Source: Chitinimonas sp. BJB300
GTDB taxonomy: Bacteria; Pseudomonadota; Gammaproteobacteria; Burkholderiales; Chitinimonadaceae
Assembly: GCF_002735695.1 (NCBI RefSeq)
Contig: NZ_PDZH01000004.1
Coordinates: forward strand, 1-64,000
DNA: 64,000 bases
Direction of reading: 5' to 3'
Shown: one piece after another, positions 20,499 through 29,036 of the stretch
How positions within the stretch are numbered: position 1 is the first letter of the stretch
Layout: each line of letters opens with the position of its first letter
Position numbers and translations under genes: made by a program
The notes under the pieces: generated by a model
Database searches by the model: none
The model's input: the letters and a program-made list of their open reading frames with translations, nothing else
What the model was told of the DNA's origin: nothing

Positions 20499-21671
20499 AT
20501 GTCCGAACCCCTTCCTCCTGTTATTGGATTGATTCTGTCAGGCGGTGGTGCTCGAGCGGCGTATCAGGTTGGCGTGTTACGTGCGATTGCGAAAATGTTG
20601 CCGGCGAAAGTGGCCAATCCTTTTCCCATCATCTGCGGCACCTCGGCGGGGGGGATCAATGCGGCATCGCTGGCTTCGGGCAGCATGCATTTCCGTAAGA
20701 GCGTCTGCAAGCTCGAATATGTATGGAAAAAGCTATCGGTGGAACAGGTCTACCACACTGATTTTCGCACCATGTTCCGTTATTTCTTTCATTGGCTAAG
20801 TCCTTTGTTGACGGGTGGGTTGGTGCGCAAGAACCCTCGCTCGTTTCTGGATAATGAGCCGCTAAAGGGATTGCTGCACGAGTTGATCAATTTCGATGGC
20901 ATACAGAAAAGCATCGACAGTGGCGCATTGCGGGCATTGAGCATTACGGTATCGGGCTATAACTCCGGGCAGTCGGTATCGTTTTTTCAGTCCAATAATC
21001 TACCAGGGTGGAGTCGGGCCCAGCGGATAGGAGCGAATACCCGAATCGATGTCCATCACCTGATGGCAACGTCGGCCATACCCTTTGTTTTTCCGGCGGT
21101 GCAAATACACCGCGAATGGTTTGGTGATGGTTCTGTTCGCCAGGTTGCACCGATCAGCCCTGCGCTGCACTTGGGGGCGCAGAAGGTACTGGTGATCGGG
21201 GTTTCACCGGCGCGGGAGGCCGCACAGGAACGGCTGTACGCGTCAGATTATCCATCGTTGGCCCAGGTAGCGGGGCATTTGATGAATAGCGTGTTTATCG
21301 ATGGCATGGAGGTGGATTTGGAACGCATCGCCCGGGTCAACCGAACTTTGTCTTTCGTGCCCGAAGATATTAAGGCCCTGCACGAAGTGGCGCTGAGGGA
21401 AGTGGATATCCTGGTGATTTCACCTTCGCGTCCGCTGGAGCAACTCGCGTCGCGGCATACCCACCATTTCCCGTGGACGATGCGCTTTGTCTTACGCGGC
21501 CTGGGGGCATTACGCCGACAGGGTTCGGTACTGGCGTCCTACCTGCTTTTCCACCGTCGCTATTCGCGTGATCTGATCGAATTGGGCTATAGCGATGCTA
21601 TGCGCCGGCGCGACGACATTATGCGCTTTCTGGGCTATGATCCCGCCGCGTCAAACTCGACCGAGGAATAA
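20499..21671 (+). CDS. Patatin-like phospholipase
   Basis: 390-residue protein of the patatin/RssA-like lipase family. It has the oxyanion hole LSGGGARAAYQVGVL at 13-27, the nucleophile GTSAGG at 47-52 (Ser49) and the catalytic Asp210 in GDGSV, a complete Ser-Asp dyad. Length and a C-terminal helical extension (RHTHHFPWTMRFVLRGLG) suggest the longer betaproteobacterial patatin group rather than a minimal RssA. The start at 20499 has GAGGAG upstream. Substrate is probably a phospholipid or other acyl ester; I cannot say more. Confidence 0.88.
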   Translation: MSEPLPPVIGLILSGGGARAAYQVGVLRAIAKMLPAKVANPFPIICGTSAGGINAASLASGSMHFRKSVCKLEYVWKKLSVEQVYHTDFRTMFRYFFHWLSPLLTGGLVRKNPRSFLDNEPLKGLLHELINFDGIQKSIDSGALRALSITVSGYNSGQSVSFFQSNNLPGWSRAQRIGANTRIDVHHLMATSAIPFVFPAVQIHREWFGDGSVRQVAPISPALHLGAQKVLVIGVSPAREAAQERLYASDYPSLAQVAGHLMNSVFIDGMEVDLERIARVNRTLSFVPEDIKALHEVALREVDILVISPSRPLEQLASRHTHHFPWTMRFVLRGLGALRRQGSVLASYLLFHRRYSRDLIELGYSDAMRRRDDIMRFLGYDPAASNSTEE

Positions 21672-21675
21672 GGCT

Positions 21676-22248
21676 GTGCGCCTACGCCTGATTGTTCTTA
21701 CCCTGATGCTTGTTACCCTTTCGGGTTGTGCCCAGTTGCGAGAAAAATGGGCGGCTTTGACGACGGTGGACGAGCCGCAAACGACGCTATTGCGTGCGCC
21801 GGCGGATTGGGGCGACCTTGCCAATATGGCGGCGACGCGCATTGGCGAGCGCACTGCGAAAGTGAAGGACCTGAGCACGCGGGCCATCTTTGTGACTGAC
21901 CCAGTGCTGCCCACCCCATTTGCGCGGTCCCTGAAGCAGTTTCTCCAAAGCCGGTTGAACGAGCAGGGTTTGATTGTTTCGCAAAAACGTGGCGATGGGG
22001 TACTGACTCTGGATGCTGAAGTGCAGTCGATCCGGATGGCCAGTGGTTTACAGATTGTTGTGACAACCTCCCTGGGCAACGGCAACCGCTTTGTGTTCCG
22101 CAGTACCGACGCGTATAAGGTGAACCAAGCTGATCTCCGCTTATACGATGAGTCGCTATTGCCACCGCCTCCTCCGCCACCACCCCCGCCGGTTCAGCCC
22201 CCGCTACCAACGCCAGTCAAGCGTATGAATTTGATAGGTACACCGTAA
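21676..22248 (+). CDS. FlgO-like lipoprotein with polyproline tail
   Basis: A 190-residue predicted outer-membrane lipoprotein: signal peptide and lipobox LVTLSGC, then a domain with the layout of the FlgO/CsgG-like family (short helical lead, then RSLKQFLQSRLNEQGL and VQSIRMASGLQIVVTTSLG strands). The C-terminus has a run of ten prolines followed by VQPPLPTP. Start at GTG 21676 follows GAGGAATAAGG. It overlaps the next gene (TAATG) and so is co-translated with a second lipoprotein of similar type. No flagellar genes lie nearby, so a flagellar role is not supported. Moderately sure of the lipoprotein call, less of the family. Confidence 0.65.
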   Translation: MRLRLIVLTLMLVTLSGCAQLREKWAALTTVDEPQTTLLRAPADWGDLANMAATRIGERTAKVKDLSTRAIFVTDPVLPTPFARSLKQFLQSRLNEQGLIVSQKRGDGVLTLDAEVQSIRMASGLQIVVTTSLGNGNRFVFRSTDAYKVNQADLRLYDESLLPPPPPPPPPPVQPPLPTPVKRMNLIGTP

Positions 22249-22769
22249 TGCGGGTGCTTTTCGCGGTACTCATGCTGTTATCGCTGGCCGGTTGCGCGGG
22301 TTATCAGCACGGCGTCAAAAACCCCATGATCAAGGCCAGCTATGATGCGGCCGACCGGCTGGCCGCCATGGCGTATCCGATCATCAAGGTGGATCAGCCG
22401 GTGATTGTCGCTACATTTGTCCAGATCGATCGGTTGACCACCACCACCACCTTTGGCCGTCTTATGGCCGAACAGGTTGCCAGCCGCTTGTTGTTCCAGA
22501 AGTACCCAATCGTGGAGCTGAAACTGCGCGGCAGCGTTTTTGTCCGTGAAGGCACCGGTGAGTTATTGCTGTCGCGCGAGGTGAAGGACTTGAGCGCTGC
22601 CCACAATGTGCAGGCCGTGATCGTGGGAACCTACGCTTTGGCGGGCGAAAAAATCTTCCTGAACCTCAAAGTGGTGCGTCCAACCGACAACCGTGTTTTG
22701 GCTGCACATGACTTGGCGATAGAAATCGACGAAACTACCCGCGCACTTCTGATGTCTGATCCTTCCTGA
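22248..22769 (+). CDS. FlgO-domain lipoprotein
   Basis: 173-residue lipoprotein with lipobox LLSLAGC, followed by a FlgO-type domain: DAADRLAAMAYPIIKVDQPVIVATFVQ, then FGRLMAEQVASRLLFQKYPIVELKLR and a C-terminal EIDETTRALL. Proteins with this domain act at the outer membrane (FlgO of Vibrio is the named example). It partners the preceding lipoprotein gene through a 1-base TAATG overlap, so the two probably form one unit. The function here is not known. Confidence 0.7.
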   Translation: MRVLFAVLMLLSLAGCAGYQHGVKNPMIKASYDAADRLAAMAYPIIKVDQPVIVATFVQIDRLTTTTTFGRLMAEQVASRLLFQKYPIVELKLRGSVFVREGTGELLLSREVKDLSAAHNVQAVIVGTYALAGEKIFLNLKVVRPTDNRVLAAHDLAIEIDETTRALLMSDPS

Positions 22770-22793
22770 CCTTTTAAAAATCTGCGAAATTCC

Positions 22794-23291
22794 ATGTCAT
22801 TGTTGAATCGCCGTGTCGGCTATCTAGCCGTTTTCCTTGCTTGCGCTGGCATGATGGTCTTTGCTCTCTACCAGCAGTACTACAATTACCTTAACCCTTG
22901 CCCGATGTGTATCTTCCAGCGCGTCTGCGTCATTGCCGTCGGGATGGTGGCTTTGCTGGCAGCGGTACATAACCCCAAGTCAGCACTTGGTGCACGTATC
23001 TATGGGGTGTTGAGTACGGTGGCTGCCTTGGCGGGGTTTGGCATTGCGGCACGGCACGCCTATATCCAGACTTTGCCCCCGAGTGAGGTCCCCGCCTGCG
23101 GCCCTGGGCTGAATTTCATGCTCGACAGCATGCCCTTTGCCGATGTGCTGCAACGCGTGTTGTTGGGTACCGGTGAGTGTGCAATGGTGGATTGGTCGCT
23201 TTTCGGGCTCTCTATGCCGGGCTGGGTTGCGATTGCCTGTGCCGGGTTGGCGGCAGCCTGTGCTTTCCTGGGTTTTAAGGCTCGACGCTAA
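22794..23291 (+). CDS. dsbB: Disulfide bond formation protein DsbB
   Basis: Inner-membrane quinone-dependent oxidase of DsbA, 165 residues, four transmembrane helices. The first periplasmic loop holds PCPMC (Cys36, Cys39) and the second loop holds Cys102 and Cys129, the two redox pairs needed for DsbB. QRVCVIAVG after the first pair is the quinone-side helix. Normal length. No dsbA is present in the window. Confidence 0.93.
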   Translation: MSLLNRRVGYLAVFLACAGMMVFALYQQYYNYLNPCPMCIFQRVCVIAVGMVALLAAVHNPKSALGARIYGVLSTVAALAGFGIAARHAYIQTLPPSEVPACGPGLNFMLDSMPFADVLQRVLLGTGECAMVDWSLFGLSMPGWVAIACAGLAAACAFLGFKARR

Positions 23292-23312
23292 AGGTAGATG
23301 CGTTTGTCGTGA

Positions 23313-23351
23313 GAACCTGTTCGCTCGCACAGTAAGATCGTAGACAGGTTC
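23313..23351. mobile_element. MITE-like element, short deleted copy
   Basis: GAACCTGTTCGCTC joined to CGCACAGTAAGATCGTAGACAGGTTC: only about 39 bases between the two ends of the element. The right end matches the full copies; the core is deleted. Flanks are TGA and TTA, both of the TNA type seen for IS5-group targets. It lies between dsbB and the EamA gene. Confidence 0.65.
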
Positions 23352-23380
23352 TTATGGCAGTTATCCAGTAAAGACTCATC

Positions 23381-24226
23381 ATGTTCTACCTGCTGTCCAG
23401 CATTGTTTGCAGCATCACTGTCTCGGTATTGTTCAAATGGGCGCGTCGCTACCCTATCGATCTACGCCAAACCATTCTGGTCAATTACGTCATTGCAGCG
23501 GTTTTGTGCATCGTGCTGTTACAGCCGGATTTAACGGTTTTTCAGCAAACCGCTGTGCCCTGGCCCCATTTGCTCGCGCTGGGCATATTGTTGCCGTCGG
23601 TGTTCATTGCCATGGCGGCTTCGGTGCGTGAAGCCGGCATTGTGCGTAGCGATGCCGCGCAACGGATGTCGTTGGTTATTCCGCTGGTGGCAGCGTTTAT
23701 GGTGTTTGGTGAGGTGTTGATATCGCAAAAGCTGTTTGGCGTATTGCTGGGTTTGGCGGCCTTGGGATGCCTGCTCTACAAGCCAGCGATGGATACCCCG
23801 ATAACGGGTAACCCTTACGCTTGGCGCTATCTGCTGGCCATATGGCTGGGTTATGGATTGGTCGACCTGTTGTTCAAGCGACTGGCCTTGGCGGGCACCG
23901 GCTTTGCCAATGCGCTGTTGGTGGCGTTGCTGCTTTCGGGCGTGTTATTGCTGGCCTATCTGGTTTTGCGCCGTGCATGCTGGCAACGCAATGCCTTGCT
24001 GCTGGGCTTGCCATTGGGGCTGCTTAACTTTGGCAACATTCTCTTTTATATTCGTGCTCACCAACAATTTGCGCAGTCGCCCGCTTTGGTATTCGCAGGT
24101 ATGAATATCGGCGTCATTGCCATGGGGACCTTGGTTGGGGCGCTGGCTTTCAAGGAAGCGCTACGCCCCGTGCATTGGGCTGGGCTTGCCCTGGCAATAG
24201 GTGCAGTACTCTGTTTGCTTCCCTAG
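23381..24226 (+). CDS. EamA/DMT-family permease
   Basis: 281-residue integral membrane protein with about ten hydrophobic helices in two repeats, as in the drug/metabolite transporter superfamily (EamA). The second-half hallmark GALAFKEALRPVHWAGLALAIGAVL matches the conserved C-terminal EamA block. Substrate unknown. No clear Shine-Dalgarno before the ATG. The last 80 bases have a degenerate copy at 28505-28590, which shows that this gene was once duplicated with the neighbouring RTX gene. Confidence 0.85.
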   Translation: MFYLLSSIVCSITVSVLFKWARRYPIDLRQTILVNYVIAAVLCIVLLQPDLTVFQQTAVPWPHLLALGILLPSVFIAMAASVREAGIVRSDAAQRMSLVIPLVAAFMVFGEVLISQKLFGVLLGLAALGCLLYKPAMDTPITGNPYAWRYLLAIWLGYGLVDLLFKRLALAGTGFANALLVALLLSGVLLLAYLVLRRACWQRNALLLGLPLGLLNFGNILFYIRAHQQFAQSPALVFAGMNIGVIAMGTLVGALAFKEALRPVHWAGLALAIGAVLCLLP

Positions 24227-24268
24227 TTAAGCAGGGTCGGGATGTTTATAAAGGGATTACCACTACAA

Positions 24269-24297
24269 ATGCCCCGCCGTATCAGCAGGGCATTTGC
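24269..24297. terminator. Hairpin between converging eamA and RTX genes
   Basis: AAATGCCC and GGGCATTT flank a 13-base loop. It sits between the ends of eamA and the first RTX gene. A related hairpin lies after the second RTX gene near 28964. Neither strand shows a long T run, so it may be a weak terminator or an mRNA 3' stabiliser. Confidence 0.45.
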
Positions 24298-24332
24298 AAG
24301 GTTTGAATCCGACTATCAACGCAGCCCAGAGA

Positions 24333-27300
24333 CTAGAAAGGTGCGGCTGCCAATTGTGGTTGGATTGATGTGGGGCGAGACAAGCTGGAGGATGAATGCG
24401 CGCCGTTATCTGGGCCAAAGCTGGCCATGCTGTCGAGCAACAAGGCAGCTTGGTGGGAAGCAGACACGTCCAGGCTGGGGGTAGCGCTTGGATCATTGGT
24501 CAAGAGCGAGCTAAGAGTTTGCCCAGTGAGCATATCCAGCGTCCGCACGCCCATATCTTTGGGCGTTACCACCATGATGTCGGCTGGGATTGCGGCAAAG
24601 GTATGCAGCTTTGCAGTGGTGTTGCCGACCTTGATATCCACCGTCCAGGCGAATTTGTTGCTTGGTGGCGATGTAGCGCCCGGTGGGGTAGCGGAACCCT
24701 GATAGGGACGGTATCTGATCTGCACTTCTGACTGAGTAGCGCCATCAAATACCAATACCATGCGCTGGTTGCGTTGCATGTCATCGTAGATATCGTCGCT
24801 GCCATCCTGGGTGCCAAACCGGAAGGTGGTTTCAGCATCTGCCATTAGCCAGACTTTGTCGTTGCCGCTACCACCAATGATTTCCGCTTTGTTGCCTGTA
24901 CTGCCAGCTGCACCACGGATAACAATGGTGTCGTCATCCTCGCCTGCATCGATCATCAGGTCGCTGTGGTTCAGGGTCAGACCGAACTGGTCGTTTCCAT
25001 TACCGCCAAAGAAGGAGCCGTTGCTGTAGGTGTAATCGTGGGCGTCGGTGTCGCTGTAAAGTGAATCGTTGCCATCCCCCATGAAGACAGTAAGGTCGGA
25101 AATTGCACCAACTCGGATCAGGTCGTTGCCATTACCGAGGCTAAAGGAACGCAGTGAGTCACCACGTAGGACTCTTACATCGTCGTCATATTGACTGCCG
25201 ATAATCGATTCATACTGCTTGAGCGTTCCGCTGACAACATGATTGTCGCTTGTCTTGGAGCTAAGCGTGCCTTCAGGCTTGTTGGCGTTGGTCTCGTAGT
25301 ACACCGCTCCCTTCATGTTCTGGAACACAGCAACGTCATCGCCAGCACCGCCATTGGCTAGTGCCGGTGCATCATCGAAAAAGGTACGGTCATTGCCATC
25401 GCCCATGTCCACGGTAACGCCACTGCCGACCGAGGCAATGTCATCGCCACCCCTTAAATTAATGACATCGTTGCCTCCGTTAGATGCATACATATCATCG
25501 CCTCCGGTGCCCTCAACAGTATCGGCAAACGCCGATCCTTTCCATGCCTGAATATGCTCAGCATGGCTCATAAAAATGTTGTGGCCCCGGGTAGAGAGTT
25601 GGAAGTTGACAGTGTTGGTTCCTTCGCCGCCATCCAGCTTCTGCGGCATATTTTCGAGCAGGAACATATCGTCACCTGCCCCTGCTGTGACTTCAAAGTA
25701 GAACACCTTGGTATTGATATACAGCGAGTTTAATGTAGAACGACTGTTATCAAGCGAGAGCGAGACGGCCTTATGGTCATACGTTTCCGGCTGATCGCCA
25801 TTGTCGACTTGATAAACCGTATCGAAGCCGCTTTTATGTGTTGTCTGGTCGAAGACATTATCCAGCCGCAGTACGCCTTTGGCTCTGCTGTCGCTGCCGG
25901 TGTCGCTTTTGATGTTGCTTGAGCGGACAGCGGTTGTCAGATTGGGCGTAGCGTTAGGGTTCACAACCTTAGCTGGATTGCCCTTGGCGTCAATAATATT
26001 GACCGTCCTGTCTGCGTTGACAGCGAGATCTGCCCACTCTGATACATTTTTTTCAGAGCCATATTTGAATTCCTGCTTTGAGAAGGTGATCAGGTGGTAA
26101 CTCTGTGCGCCGAATTTGTCTGCAGAGTCGGCGAGGGAGCTGACGCTTTGGCTGGTGAGATAGCGCATGCGGTCGTCAAATGAATTATGGAGCCACTCAT
26201 CAGTCATCAGCCTGTCCATATCGTGCTTCAGTTTATTTGTGTAGATGGCCGAGAACCAGTTCACGATAGGTGTGGCATCCAGCGCAGCGATCTTATGCAT
26301 CGTGTCCACTACTTGCGCCTCGTGATTCAAGCCTTTGCCGGTTAATTCATACCAGGTCTTATTTAATTCTACGGCGTGGCCGATCGCTGAGAAGTTTGGA
26401 ACGAGTATGAAAAGCAAAGCCGCAGGAGGGCAGACGAGCGAGACGCCGATGCCAGCGATACCGGCGGCGGTGCCAATGACGGCGTTGGACAGGTCCCACT
26501 TCGATTGCGTAGAGCTGAAATCCCCCTTATAGGTATTAGCCACCTCAACGATATTAAGTATTGAACTGACTGTCATTAAACCCGCACCAGCCACGGCAGC
26601 GCCTTGTGCTGCGCGCAATGCTTTGGTGCCTGAGGTAAGTGTGTTGATTATGTCTGTAGCGAAAAACCCTGTATCGGCCAGTGTGGTCAGGGTTAACTGT
26701 GCCTTTTTCACATCAGTAGTCGGTGTGTTGGCGGCCGCGTAGATATCGTTGGCGAGTGCCAGCATATCGGCGACAAAGAAGACACTATTCTTGCCGAGCT
26801 TGGTATTCAGTTCCTTGCCTCGGTTGAAACTGAACTTTGCTTCTTCACCCACCGATTTGATGGCTTTCAACCGTTCTTCAGCCAGAACATCTACCGTACC
26901 GAGGTTAAGTGATTCGCCTCTGCGAAAGAGCTTGTCTACATTGTTGGGTAACTGATTGGGTAAGTTCGTGACACTTTTCTGAAATGCCATGAAAAGATCA
27001 TTGAATGCCTTGGTTGGACTTTCCTTTTTTTGGTGTGCTTCAATCAATGCATAGGCAATAGCGAAGGGGGCTTTGAGTGAGTTGGCGGCATAATATGCGG
27101 CTGTGATCGCATGTTTGGCGGTTTCATCTTTATTCGCTGCTTGAAAGGCTTCATCGGGGACGGCGAACAATAGCGCCCCACCTGCTCCCAGGAAGCGTCC
27201 GAATTGTTGCGCATTACTCCGAGCCGCATAGCGACTTGTCATTCGATGATATTGTGAATCGTTGAGTAAATTACCTTTCAGCTTGGGGATTTCAACCGCT

Positions 27301-28172
27301 TCTAGGTTGTAGTTGGCCAATACGACGGCGATTTGCCGCGCTCGTTCAGGGGTGATCTTGTTATTGGGGTCCTTCGCCATCTCATCGGAGATTTTTTTTG
27401 CAGAAGCGTTAATGGCGTCAGGGGTAATTGTCTTCAGCGTTTCTTCTTTCCACTTTTGCCAATTTTTGGCGAACGTGGAATTGTCCTTGTTCAGGTTGAT
27501 GCCCCCCAATTCCTCCGACAACCTGATTTGTAAGCGGTCGATACGCTGCAAGGGGGAAATGTCGAGGCCCTTATCTCGCCACGTTTTTACGCGAGTACTG
27601 TCCGTGGAAAGGATATTACCCAAGCCGGACGTCAACTTCTCATATGAACCTTGGTACTGGATTTTCGCTAGGTCGTTATAGAAGCGGGAATATGTGGTGA
27701 ATACTAGGTAGCTGCGTGCTTGCCCTGGGAGTGGAGGGCTTGATCCGGTGATTTTGTTCAGATTGTCTAATTCTGTTTGTAGCGATTTTAGTTTGTCGGG
27801 TGCTGCATCCTTAATTAGATTGCTTAACAGAACCAGCGAATTCCTGCTGTCTTCAATCTGAGTGGCCCAATTATTCAGGGTTTCCCTCCTGATGACTGCC
27901 CAATCGTTCTTGTCCTCCTCCTTGTTGACTGTCCCGATGGGTCTCCAAATTAGATCGTGGTCAGCCTTGGTTAGGGATAGGCCGAGGGCTTTCGTGGCGT
28001 CTCGAAATGCCTGGGCATCATTACCGCCCATATATTTGTTCAGATAAATAACCTTTGCATCTTCACCGCCTTTCTGCTCAGAACTGCTTAGAATGCTGTT
28101 GATCTGCTCGAGCAAAAACGAGAATGAATCAGCAGAGAAATCCAGTTTCTTCCGTAAGTCTTCGTATGCCAT
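24333..28172 (-). CDS. Large RTX-repeat exoprotein 1 (putative toxin)
   Basis: 1279 residues with no N-terminal signal peptide. Residues 1-450 are mostly helical. Hydrophobic stretches at about 463-480, 524-545 and 563-598 (the last VIGTAAGIAGIGVSLVCPPAA onward) could insert into membrane. From 829 to 1107 come Ca-binding nonapeptide-type repeats (AGAGDDMFLL, GGAGDDVAVF, LGNGNDLIRV, MGDGNDSLYS, GGNGNDQFGL, GGSGNDKVWL), and a C-terminal region of about 105 residues carries the expected type I secretion signal. The start at 28172 has AAGGAG upstream. It lies downstream of a second RTX gene and of an ABC/HlyD exporter pair on the same strand. A pore-forming or adhesive role is inference. No HlyC-type acyltransferase or immunity gene is recognised. 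Confidence 0.82.
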   Translation of the reverse strand: MAYEDLRKKLDFSADSFSFLLEQINSILSSSEQKGGEDAKVIYLNKYMGGNDAQAFRDATKALGLSLTKADHDLIWRPIGTVNKEEDKNDWAVIRRETLNNWATQIEDSRNSLVLLSNLIKDAAPDKLKSLQTELDNLNKITGSSPPLPGQARSYLVFTTYSRFYNDLAKIQYQGSYEKLTSGLGNILSTDSTRVKTWRDKGLDISPLQRIDRLQIRLSEELGGINLNKDNSTFAKNWQKWKEETLKTITPDAINASAKKISDEMAKDPNNKITPERARQIAVVLANYNLEAVEIPKLKGNLLNDSQYHRMTSRYAARSNAQQFGRFLGAGGALLFAVPDEAFQAANKDETAKHAITAAYYAANSLKAPFAIAYALIEAHQKKESPTKAFNDLFMAFQKSVTNLPNQLPNNVDKLFRRGESLNLGTVDVLAEERLKAIKSVGEEAKFSFNRGKELNTKLGKNSVFFVADMLALANDIYAAANTPTTDVKKAQLTLTTLADTGFFATDIINTLTSGTKALRAAQGAAVAGAGLMTVSSILNIVEVANTYKGDFSSTQSKWDLSNAVIGTAAGIAGIGVSLVCPPAALLFILVPNFSAIGHAVELNKTWYELTGKGLNHEAQVVDTMHKIAALDATPIVNWFSAIYTNKLKHDMDRLMTDEWLHNSFDDRMRYLTSQSVSSLADSADKFGAQSYHLITFSKQEFKYGSEKNVSEWADLAVNADRTVNIIDAKGNPAKVVNPNATPNLTTAVRSSNIKSDTGSDSRAKGVLRLDNVFDQTTHKSGFDTVYQVDNGDQPETYDHKAVSLSLDNSRSTLNSLYINTKVFYFEVTAGAGDDMFLLENMPQKLDGGEGTNTVNFQLSTRGHNIFMSHAEHIQAWKGSAFADTVEGTGGDDMYASNGGNDVINLRGGDDIASVGSGVTVDMGDGNDRTFFDDAPALANGGAGDDVAVFQNMKGAVYYETNANKPEGTLSSKTSDNHVVSGTLKQYESIIGSQYDDDVRVLRGDSLRSFSLGNGNDLIRVGAISDLTVFMGDGNDSLYSDTDAHDYTYSNGSFFGGNGNDQFGLTLNHSDLMIDAGEDDDTIVIRGAAGSTGNKAEIIGGSGNDKVWLMADAETTFRFGTQDGSDDIYDDMQRNQRMVLVFDGATQSEVQIRYRPYQGSATPPGATSPPSNKFAWTVDIKVGNTTAKLHTFAAIPADIMVVTPKDMGVRTLDMLTGQTLSSLLTNDPSATPSLDVSASHQAALLLDSMASFGPDNGAHSSSSLSRPTSIQPQLAAAPF
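24334..24651 (-). repeat. Homogenised 318-bp 3' end, copy in RTX gene 1
   Basis: This tract differs from 29038-29355 at only 4 of 318 positions, all transitions, while sequence beyond it in the same genes is clearly diverged. It encodes the last about 105 residues, including the presumed secretion signal. The pattern points to recent gene conversion between the paralogues. Confidence 0.85.
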
Positions 28173-28375
28173 GATGCGACTCCTTGCTTGACGAGATGCT
28201 CAACCACATCCTGGATCTGGTATGCGGTGCGGTACCATTCCTGTCTATGCACTCAATGCATACCTTGGGACGGTAGGAGATGTACCTGCACTGGCCTAAG
28301 TTTTGGGGTAGCGCAAGTACAATTTCAAAGGTCTACTGCATGGCCTCCGGCCGAGGCTTGGAGTCTTGTTTATGC
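28173..28375 (-). promoter_or_regulatory. Upstream region of RTX gene 1, similar to that of RTX gene 2
   Basis: Several short blocks are shared with 32742-32944 in the same order, including TTTGAAATTGTA on the minus strand at 28318-28329 (TTGAAATTGTA at 32893-32903), about 146-152 bases before each start codon. This suggests each RTX gene has its own promoter that was copied with it. No exact -10 can be assigned. Confidence 0.4.
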
Positions 28376-28450
28376 TCTGTCGCGAGCAGGTGCCCACACC
28401 GGGAAGCGCTGCACAGAAACCGACGTGTATGTAGGTACAGGAGGCTGCAA
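28376..28450. mobile_element. MITE-like element, degenerate left-middle part
   Basis: The stretch around GCGAGCAGGTGCCCACACC and CGCTGCACAGAAACCGACGTG resembles the inner left part of the full MITE copies (GCGAGCAGTCGTCAGCG, CGCAGCGCAGAAACCGGAATG). Neither terminal repeat is preserved. In the other half of the duplication a short MITE copy also lies just upstream of eamA. Confidence 0.5.
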
Positions 28451-28477
28451 GTTGCTTATCCCACACCGCTAGGTGTG

Positions 28478-28505
28478 CTATGCCGCGGCCTACGTTGCGG
28501 CATAG
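28478..28505. repeat. Hairpin CTATGCCGC / GCGGCATAG
   Basis: A 9-bp perfect inverted repeat with a 10-base loop lies between the two RTX genes. It is not followed by a T run on either strand, so I do not call it a terminator. Confidence 0.4.
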
Positions 28506-28590
28506 CTTTCAAGGAAGCGCGGAGTTCAAATGCCTTGGGCTGGGCTTGTTCTGGCAAAGGATGCGGCAGACTGTCTGATTGGCCCAAGTA
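28505..28590 (+). pseudogene. Fossil of the eamA 3' end
   Basis: GCTTTCAAGGAAGCGC and, about 14 bases later, TTGGGCTGGGCTTG plus CTGGCA reproduce in order the last about 80 bases of the EamA gene (24146-24226). The copy has drifted and has no open frame. Like the intact gene, it stands next to the 3' end of an RTX gene in convergent orientation, so it marks the edge of a tandem duplication. Confidence 0.6.
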
Positions 28591-29036
28591 GCCGATAAGG
28601 GAAACACCACGATCTTTCTTGCGGCGATTCTTTTTACAGTCAACTGTGATTCTTGTCGCTACCGCTTTTATCGTATTGGTTTGATCAAACTAATGCTGTA
28701 AGCCACGCCAGTCTTTCGAAAATGGACAGCGCTTATCAATTTTTACTCTTTTAATCAGCCAATTAGGGTGAGTCGTCATTCATCTAGGCCATGTGGTTGC
28801 GGCAGCGAGGCAAATGGCGCTAAGGAAGTGGCAAGTGGCCCTGCCGTAGCGTCGCAATCGAGCGGTTTTGCATAAGCAGGGTGCAGAAGTTCTCTAACAC
28901 GAGGGTCGAGCCTTATACACATCCCCTTCGAAGCAAGGCATGTCCTATCAGGTGTTGACACCGCAATTGCCCCGCCATATCAGCAGGGCACTTGCGGGGT
29001 TAGGGTTTGAACCCGATGCTCACCATTGGTCAGCCA
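28591..29036. other. Gene-free spacer between the RTX genes
   Basis: No open frame with support. Near 28964-28992 it contains the hairpin TTGCCC...GGGCAC that matches the one after RTX gene 1, followed by the 3' untranslated region of RTX gene 2, recognisably similar to 24262-24332. The rest has no features I can name. Confidence 0.4.

Noticed and set aside
24370-27681. Many plus-strand reading frames of 60-120 codons opposite the RTX genes
   Set aside because: They lie antisense to a long coding frame rich in repeats, have no ribosome sites, and repeat in the same way opposite the second RTX gene; they are shadows.
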